10,087 bases of DNA, taken from the NCBI GenBank assembly GCA_945866155.1, contig CAMBGL010000035.1, positions 1-10,087 of the forward strand. Reading direction: 5' to 3'. This DNA is from Bifidobacterium breve. Lineage in GTDB: Bacteria > Actinomycetota > Actinomycetes > Nanopelagicales > Nanopelagicaceae. Shown piece by piece: positions 5,488-10,087 of this stretch (the stretch's first letter is position 1; each line of letters starts with the position of its first letter). The position numbers were made by a program, and so were the translations under genes. The notes under the pieces are model-generated. The model had not been told where the DNA came from and ran no database searches. It saw only the letters and a program-made list of their open reading frames with translations.

Positions 5488-7794
5488 GTGGCTAAGAGAA
5501 AAAAGGCAAAGAGTGCAGGCGTCGGCTCTGCTATAGGTAGAGGAATATCTGCAATCTGGAAATTCTTTGCTCGATCCCTTGGTGGAGCAGTTCGCTTCGT
5601 AGCTCGCGGTGCTCGAGATTTAGATCCCGCACATCAAAGAGATGGTGTTGCATTTCTTCTTCTCATACTCGCACTCACGGCAACAGCAGGTACGTGGTTT
5701 AGAGCAGATAACTTTGTAGGTCGTGCTCTCTATTCCTTTGTCTACGGAGCATTCGGACGAATCGGATTCTTTATTCCCCTTGTACTTATTTATTTCGCAA
5801 TTCGATTATTTAGATTACCTGATGAGAAGGCAGCAACAGGGCGAATTATTGTTGGAACACTTACAATATTTTTGAGCACTACTGGTATTGCCCATCTTCT
5901 CAATGGATCAACTGGTACAGGTGCTACTGCAATGCGCCACGGCGGCGGCTGGTTTGGTTATGCGGTGAGTACTCCACTCGTTGCTCTGATGACCTCACTA
6001 CTTACTTATCCAGTACTTATATTGATTTTTATCTTTGGACTCCTAGTTGTTACTGCAACTCCAGTATCTGAAGTATTGACTCGTATTACTAATACATCTA
6101 AGTGGTTATGGTCCAAGCGTCCTGAGCGCGCAGAGCGCGATGATGATTTTGAAATTACCGATACACCTCCTTTTGAAACTCCCGTAGTCGCGGCCTGGAA
6201 TGAACCAGAGCCAGAGGAAGAAGATGAACTCGACGAAGCAAGCTTTGATGAAGAGTTCACAGTTCCTGTTACACCAATTATTACTCCATCTACTGAAGGT
6301 AGGCGCCCGGAACAATTATTACTATCACCTGATAGTAATTATGAACTTCCACCGCAGGATCTCTTGCGTACAGGCCCTGCGGCAAAGGCTAAGAGCAAAG
6401 CAAATGAAGTTGTCGTTGCAGCTCTCACAGAAGTTTTTGCACAATTTGAAATTGATGCTCAAGTAACCGGCTTCATGCGTGGGCCAACAGTAACACGTTA
6501 TGAAGTTGAACTAGGTAACGCGGTAAAAGTTGAGCGTATTACAGCCCTTGCTAAAAATATTTCTTATGCAGTTGCAAGTGGTGATGTTCGAATACTTTCC
6601 CCAATTCCTGGTAAGTCAGCCGTAGGTATTGAAATTCCAAATGCCGACCGCGAAATTGTTGCTTTAGGCGATGTAATGCGCTCAAGTGTTGCCGGCCAAG
6701 ATCATCACCCGATGCTTGTTGCCCTTGGCAAAGATGTAGAAGGTAATTTTGTCTGCGCAAACCTAGCGAAAATGCCTCACTTACTAGTAGCTGGTGCAAC
6801 TGGTGCTGGTAAATCATCAATGATCAACGCAATGATTACCTCTATTTTGATGCGTGCCACACCCGATGATGTTCGCTTAGTTCTCATTGATCCAAAGCGC
6901 GTAGAGCTCACGGCGTATGAAGGCATACCGCACCTCATTACACCAATTATTACTAATCCAAAAAAGGCATCTGATGCACTTACATGGGTAGTGCGTGAAA
7001 TGGATCTGCGTTATGAAGACCTTTCTACCTTTGGCTTTAGGCATATTGATGATTTCAATAAAGCGGTACGGGCTGGAAAAGTAATAGTTCCACCAGGAAG
7101 TGATCGCACTGTTGAGCCATACCCATATCTCTTGGTAATCATTGATGAGCTTGCAGATTTGATGATGGTTGCAGCTAAAGAAGTTGAAGAATCTGTTGTT
7201 CGAATTACACAATTGGCACGTTCTGCCGGTATTCACTTGGTGCTTGCAACGCAGCGACCTTCCGTCGATGTTGTAACGGGCCTTATCAAAGCAAATGTGC
7301 CATCACGACTCTCATTTGCAACAAGTTCACTCGCCGATAGTCGTGTTATTTTGGATAGTCCTGGCGCTGAAAAACTTGTTGGCCAAGGCGATGGTCTATT
7401 TATTCCAATGGGTGCAAGTCGGGCTATACGCATTCAAGGTGCCTATGTTTCAGAGCGCGAAATTGAAGCAGTGACTTCTCATGTGAAAAAGCAGCTCTCA
7501 CCAAGATATCGAGATGATGTCACCGTTGCCCCAAAGAATAGCAAGATGGTAGATAAAGAAATTGGTGATGATTTAGATTTGTTACTTCAAGCTGTGGAAT
7601 TAGTTGTTGGAACGCAATTTGGATCCACATCTATGTTGCAAAGAAAATTGCGAGTTGGCTTTGCAAAAGCTGGTCGCCTAATGGATCTGATGGAATCTCG
7701 TGGAATCGTCGGACCTTCAGAAGGTTCTAAAGCCCGTACTGTCATGGTCAAACCTGATGAATTAGATTCCGTGCTCGCAACGCTGAGTGACTAA
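5488..7794 (+). CDS. ftsK: DNA translocase FtsK/SpoIIIE family
   Basis: Septum-anchored ATP-driven DNA pump that clears and aligns chromosome termini during division. The 768-residue protein has a basic N-terminal tail (AKRKKAK) and about four membrane helices between 53 and 192. A highly acidic, proline-rich linker follows (about 212-300, with a dense Glu/Asp run at 239-257). The motor starts near 300: Walker A G436-A-T-G-A-G-K442-S-S, Walker B ending LLVIIDE at 548-554, and the LATQRPSVDVVTG segment at 586-598. A C-terminal gamma winged-helix domain (about 695-755, with STSMLQRKLRVGFAKAGRLM) would recognise polar DNA motifs. The linker is much shorter than in E. coli FtsK, as is usual in Gram-positives. 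The GTG start is supported by the TATTAT promoter seven bases upstream. Confidence 0.97.
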   Translation: MAKRKKAKSAGVGSAIGRGISAIWKFFARSLGGAVRFVARGARDLDPAHQRDGVAFLLLILALTATAGTWFRADNFVGRALYSFVYGAFGRIGFFIPLVLIYFAIRLFRLPDEKAATGRIIVGTLTIFLSTTGIAHLLNGSTGTGATAMRHGGGWFGYAVSTPLVALMTSLLTYPVLILIFIFGLLVVTATPVSEVLTRITNTSKWLWSKRPERAERDDDFEITDTPPFETPVVAAWNEPEPEEEDELDEASFDEEFTVPVTPIITPSTEGRRPEQLLLSPDSNYELPPQDLLRTGPAAKAKSKANEVVVAALTEVFAQFEIDAQVTGFMRGPTVTRYEVELGNAVKVERITALAKNISYAVASGDVRILSPIPGKSAVGIEIPNADREIVALGDVMRSSVAGQDHHPMLVALGKDVEGNFVCANLAKMPHLLVAGATGAGKSSMINAMITSILMRATPDDVRLVLIDPKRVELTAYEGIPHLITPIITNPKKASDALTWVVREMDLRYEDLSTFGFRHIDDFNKAVRAGKVIVPPGSDRTVEPYPYLLVIIDELADLMMVAAKEVEESVVRITQLARSAGIHLVLATQRPSVDVVTGLIKANVPSRLSFATSSLADSRVILDSPGAEKLVGQGDGLFIPMGASRAIRIQGAYVSEREIEAVTSHVKKQLSPRYRDDVTVAPKNSKMVDKEIGDDLDLLLQAVELVVGTQFGSTSMLQRKLRVGFAKAGRLMDLMESRGIVGPSEGSKARTVMVKPDELDSVLATLSD

Positions 7795-7818
7795 CAAGTT
7801 AATTCTGAGAAATACCTC

Positions 7819-7841
7819 CCCCTATTGGTCATCTTTAGGGG
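7819..7841 (+). other. Weak stem-loop after ftsK
   Basis: CCCCTA (7819-7824) can pair with TAGGGG (7836-7841) around an 11-base loop. It lies 24 bases after the ftsK stop, where a terminator is expected, but no run of T follows. A factor-independent terminator is therefore not well supported. Confidence 0.25.
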
Positions 7842-7850
7842 TGATATCAC
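7841..7850. promoter_or_regulatory. Perfect 10-bp palindrome, possible operator
   Basis: GTGATATCAC is a perfect palindrome 22 bases upstream of the -35-like element of the RodZ-like gene. Position and symmetry suit a dimeric regulator site. I recognise no specific regulator, and a 10-bp palindrome can occur by chance. Confidence 0.2.
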
Positions 7851-7872
7851 TTCCACCTAGGCACAAGGGCTA

Positions 7873-7899
7873 TTGCTAACCCCGCGACCGTTCTACACT
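7873..7899 (+). promoter_or_regulatory. Candidate promoter for the RodZ-like gene
   Basis: TTGCTA (7873-7878) and TACACT (7894-7899) form a -35/-10 pair with a 15-base spacer, slightly short of ideal. The transcript would start near 7906, giving a leader of about 30 bases that carries a Shine-Dalgarno sequence. The sequence TTAGCACTC (7899-7907), identical to one arm of the CIRCE heat-shock operator, overlaps the end of the -10. Confidence 0.4.
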
Positions 7900-7924
7900 T
7901 AGCACTCACCCTTTCCCAATTGTT

Positions 7925-7930
7925 GTGAGG
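7925..7930 (+). promoter_or_regulatory. Shine-Dalgarno of the RodZ-like gene
   Basis: GTGAGG sits five bases before the ATG at 7936 and fixes that start. It contrasts with the neighbouring ftsK and rimO starts, which lack any Shine-Dalgarno sequence. Confidence 0.6.
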
Positions 7931-7935
7931 TTTAC

Positions 7936-8691
7936 ATGTCACTCGGTACAGTTATTAGCGCATCGCGCAATTCTGCCGGCATGTCTATAGATCAATTGGC
8001 GGATGCAACAAGCGTGCGACCAGGACTGCTTCGCGAAATGGAAAATGATAATTTCGTTAATTGCGGTGGCGAAACATATGCACGCGGACATCTACGAAAT
8101 ATTGCAGTCGCTCTCAAGGTAAATCCAGAAACTTTCCTTTCTCTCTATGTTGAGGAACAGTCAACAGAGCACCGCAAAATGCAGGATTTACTAACTGAAA
8201 CTAATGTTTTAAAGCCACCAAAAGAGAAGAAAAATGTCTCATGGAAAGCACTCGCTTCGATTTCACTTGCATGCATCGTGATAGCAGGTATTGCTCAAAT
8301 TATTATTTCAAATTCAAAAACTGTTACAGTCGAACGAATGATTGTGAAGCCAACACCAACAGTGTCTCCTTCAGAGAGTGCATCCTCAGTAGAGTCAGCC
8401 TCTCCATCTACAAATACTGAACAAGCAGAAGCTGAAATGACTGGTGCGATTGTTGTTGAAATCAGTGCTAGCCGTGGAAAGAGTTGGTTATTTGCAAATG
8501 ATGCCACTGGAAAAACACTCTTTAGTGGACAGCTACGTTTAGGTTCAACTCGCATAATTGCAAGTGATGCCATCATAAGTCTTCGAGTAGGTAATGCAGG
8601 CGCCTTGGATCTGACCGTGAATGGCAAGAAAATGGACTCGATAGGGGCTGATGGCGAGGTAGTAAACCTTTCATTCGATGAAAATTCCTAG
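7936..8691 (+). CDS. RodZ-like membrane protein with helix-turn-helix and DUF4115 domains
   Basis: 251 residues in three parts. Residues 1-72 form a RodZ-type helix-turn-helix; the segment LREMENDNF ... TYARGHLRNIA ... NPETF matches the family pattern 'LE...F...YxRGxLRxYA...'. A single hydrophobic helix lies at about 105-125 after a basic stretch (PPKEKKN), which predicts an N-in topology. An extracytoplasmic Thr/Ser/Pro/Glu-rich linker (about 138-167) leads to a beta-rich C-terminal DUF4115-like domain (about 170-248). In rod-shaped bacteria RodZ links MreB to the elongation machinery; in actinobacteria a related protein commonly lies between ftsK and rimO with a less clear role. The helix-turn-helix may bind a protein rather than DNA. 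The start is set by the GTGAGG Shine-Dalgarno sequence. I withhold the symbol because no MreB partner is visible. Confidence 0.82.
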   Translation: MSLGTVISASRNSAGMSIDQLADATSVRPGLLREMENDNFVNCGGETYARGHLRNIAVALKVNPETFLSLYVEEQSTEHRKMQDLLTETNVLKPPKEKKNVSWKALASISLACIVIAGIAQIIISNSKTVTVERMIVKPTPTVSPSESASSVESASPSTNTEQAEAEMTGAIVVEISASRGKSWLFANDATGKTLFSGQLRLGSTRIIASDAIISLRVGNAGALDLTVNGKKMDSIGADGEVVNLSFDENS

Positions 8692-8719
8692 AGTGAGTTT
8701 GGGTAGCGCTATCGCACGA

Positions 8720-8725
8720 TAAGAT
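8720..8725 (+). promoter_or_regulatory. -10 element for leaderless rimO transcript
   Basis: TAAGAT matches TANNNT and is followed by seven bases before the rimO ATG at 8733. No Shine-Dalgarno sequence precedes that ATG. The element lies within the 41-base gap after the RodZ-like gene, so rimO probably has its own leaderless transcript. Confidence 0.55.
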
Positions 8726-8732
8726 TCCTCCA

Positions 8733-10087
8733 ATGAAGCGCACGGTTGCAGTTGTCACAATGGGCTGTGCTCGCAATGAAGTCGACTCTGAAGAGTTAGC
8801 CGGGCGTTTAGCAGCCGATGGATGGACACTCGTTGACGATGTCGAATTAGCAGAAGTCGCCCTTGTAAATACATGTGGCTTCATTGAATCGGCTAAGAAA
8901 GATTCAATTGACGCACTCCTTGAGGCAAATTCACTCAAAGGCCATGGTGTTACTCGCGCAGTTGTCGCTGTTGGTTGCATGGCCGAGCGCTATGGCCAAG
9001 AACTTGCAAAGGCACTTCCTGAAGCAGATGCAATATTAGGTTTTGATGATTACAAAGATATATCCGCGCGTTTGCAATCGATTATGGCTGGAAATTCACA
9101 TACGCCACATGTTCCTCGTGATCGTCGATCATTGTTACCGATTGCTCCTGTAGATCGCGCAGCTGTTCGCGACGAAGAGTTTCAATCGGCCTTAGGAGCC
9201 GGTGGTTCCCTTCTTCGCAAACGCTTAGGAAATGCTCCGTGGGCGCCACTAAAGATTGCATCAGGCTGTGATCGTCGCTGTTCTTTCTGCGCAATTCCAT
9301 ATTTCCGCGGTGCATTTGTTTCACGCCGTCCAACCGAAATTTTGGATGAAGCGCGCTGGTTATCTAAAAATGGCGTAACTGAACTCTTCTTAGTTAGCGA
9401 AAATACAACATCGTATGGAAAAGATCTTGGCGATCTGACATTAATGGAGAAATTGTTACCTGACTTTGCAGCAATTGGTGGTGTGGAGCGAATTCGACTT
9501 TCATATTTGCAACCTGCTGAAATGCGCCCATCGCTATTGCAAGCGATGATTTCGACACCAAATGTTGCACCGTACTTTGATCTTTCCTTCCAGCACACGA
9601 GTGCGACAGTGTTGCGCCGTATGCGTCGCTTTGGTGATAGCGAAAAGTTCCTTCATCTCATTGCTCAAATTCGCGCGCTCTCACCAGAGGCAGGAATTAG
9701 ATCAAACTTTATCGTTGGCTTTCCAGGGGAGACTCAGGAAGATTTCGATGATCTTGCAAACTTCATAACAAAGGCAAAGCTAGATGCCGTGGGAATCTTT
9801 GGTTATTCCGATGAAGATGACACTGAAGCGCTGAAATTAGAAGACAAAGTTGCTCCAGAGGTAATTGCGCAGCGAGTCGAAACACTTTCATCCCTTGCCG
9901 ATGAAATGGTTTCACTTCGCGCTCAAGCACGAATTGGCGAAACCGTGCGAGTACTCATTGAAGATGCTGATCTACAAGAGGGAAGAGCGGCCCACCAAGG
10001 CCCAGAAGTCGATGGAACAACATCGTTTATCGGAACAAATTTTGCAGTCGGTCAGTATGTTGATGCTGTTGTTATAGATTCAATGGG
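8733..10087 (+). CDS. rimO: Ribosomal protein S12 methylthiotransferase RimO (3' end cut by window)
   Basis: Radical-SAM enzyme that adds a methylthio group to a conserved aspartate of ribosomal protein S12. The frame is open from ATG 8733 to the right edge (451 codons). The N-terminal UPF0004 domain has cluster cysteines C12 (TMGCARN), C48 (NTCGFIES) and C82 (VGCMAER). The radical-SAM cluster C179-D-R-R-C183-S-F-C186 sits in IASGCDRRCSFCAIPYFRG, followed by SENTTSYGKDLG at 222-233 and FIVGFPGET at 326-334. A TRAM-like segment begins near 398 and is nearly complete, so probably only some tens of residues are missing. GFIESAKKDSIDA after the second cysteine and the initial GCARNEVDSE favour RimO over the tRNA enzyme MiaB. 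The start is supported by the leaderless promoter. Confidence 0.95.
   Translation, partial: MKRTVAVVTMGCARNEVDSEELAGRLAADGWTLVDDVELAEVALVNTCGFIESAKKDSIDALLEANSLKGHGVTRAVVAVGCMAERYGQELAKALPEADAILGFDDYKDISARLQSIMAGNSHTPHVPRDRRSLLPIAPVDRAAVRDEEFQSALGAGGSLLRKRLGNAPWAPLKIASGCDRRCSFCAIPYFRGAFVSRRPTEILDEARWLSKNGVTELFLVSENTTSYGKDLGDLTLMEKLLPDFAAIGGVERIRLSYLQPAEMRPSLLQAMISTPNVAPYFDLSFQHTSATVLRRMRRFGDSEKFLHLIAQIRALSPEAGIRSNFIVGFPGETQEDFDDLANFITKAKLDAVGIFGYSDEDDTEALKLEDKVAPEVIAQRVETLSSLADEMVSLRAQARIGETVRVLIEDADLQEGRAAHQGPEVDGTTSFIGTNFAVGQYVDAVVIDSM

Noticed and set aside
6188..6290. Acidic, repetitive-looking coding stretch in ftsK considered as a tandem repeat or frameshift.
   Set aside because: The frame is continuous, and a variable acidic/proline-rich linker is expected between the FtsK membrane and motor domains.
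6877..7236. 119-residue minus-strand open frame inside ftsK.
   Set aside because: It is antisense to the conserved FtsK motor domain, and the Asn/Cys/Ile-rich translation is typical of a shadow frame.
8573..8980. 135-residue minus-strand open frame spanning the RodZ-like/rimO junction.
   Set aside because: It lies antisense to two well-supported genes, its translation is low-complexity Ser/Thr/Arg-rich with no recognisable domain, and it has no plausible start signals.
1..10087. A new defence, mobile or CRISPR-like system.
   Set aside because: Every long open frame is accounted for by recognised housekeeping or transport families. No direct-repeat array, integrase, transposase, tRNA attachment site or unexplained gene cluster is visible.

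Overview
The window reads as a compact chromosomal housekeeping segment from a low-GC actinobacterium, plausibly a streamlined freshwater type such as the Nanopelagicales (acI lineage). The order M16 peptidase / dapB ... thyX / dapA / RNase J / ftsK / helix-turn-helix membrane protein / rimO is the familiar actinobacterial one. The redoxin resembles actinobacterial mycoredoxins, thymidylate is made by flavin-dependent ThyX, and most genes abut or overlap. By eye the codon use is AT-leaning, unlike Streptomyces or Mycobacterium. The lineage assignment is inference; the gene identities rest on visible motifs.

Layout. Positions 2-91 hold the last codons of a probable M16 peptidase, whose stop overlaps the start of dapB (lysine/peptidoglycan precursor pathway). 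dapB is followed by a small mycoredoxin-like glutaredoxin. A convergent two-gene azlC-azlD unit (branched-chain amino acid exporter family) lies on the minus strand at 1095-2062; its azlD stop shares a CTAG with the glutaredoxin stop. A short divergent promoter region (about 2062-2122) then leads into plus-strand thyX, dapA, rnj (RNase J) and ftsK. A 141-base gap with promoter-like and palindromic elements follows. It precedes a single-pass membrane protein with a RodZ-like helix-turn-helix and DUF4115 domain, and then rimO, which runs off the right edge only slightly short of its expected end.

How the genes work together. dapA and dapB encode consecutive enzymes of the diaminopimelate/lysine branch, feeding cell-wall and protein synthesis. 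thyX feeds DNA synthesis, ftsK handles chromosome segregation at the septum, rnj processes RNA, rimO modifies ribosomal protein S12, and the RodZ-like protein may belong to cell-shape or envelope control. The set is growth and division housekeeping, with the amino acid exporter as the one inserted theme.

The most notable pattern is regulatory. At least four genes (thyX, dapA, ftsK, rimO) have a TANNNT -10 hexamer ending 6-7 bases before the start codon and no Shine-Dalgarno sequence, which is the signature of leaderless transcripts. dapB, the glutaredoxin gene and the RodZ-like gene have good Shine-Dalgarno sequences. I see no mobile element, CRISPR array, tRNA, rRNA, toxin-antitoxin or defence system here, and nothing I would call a new system.
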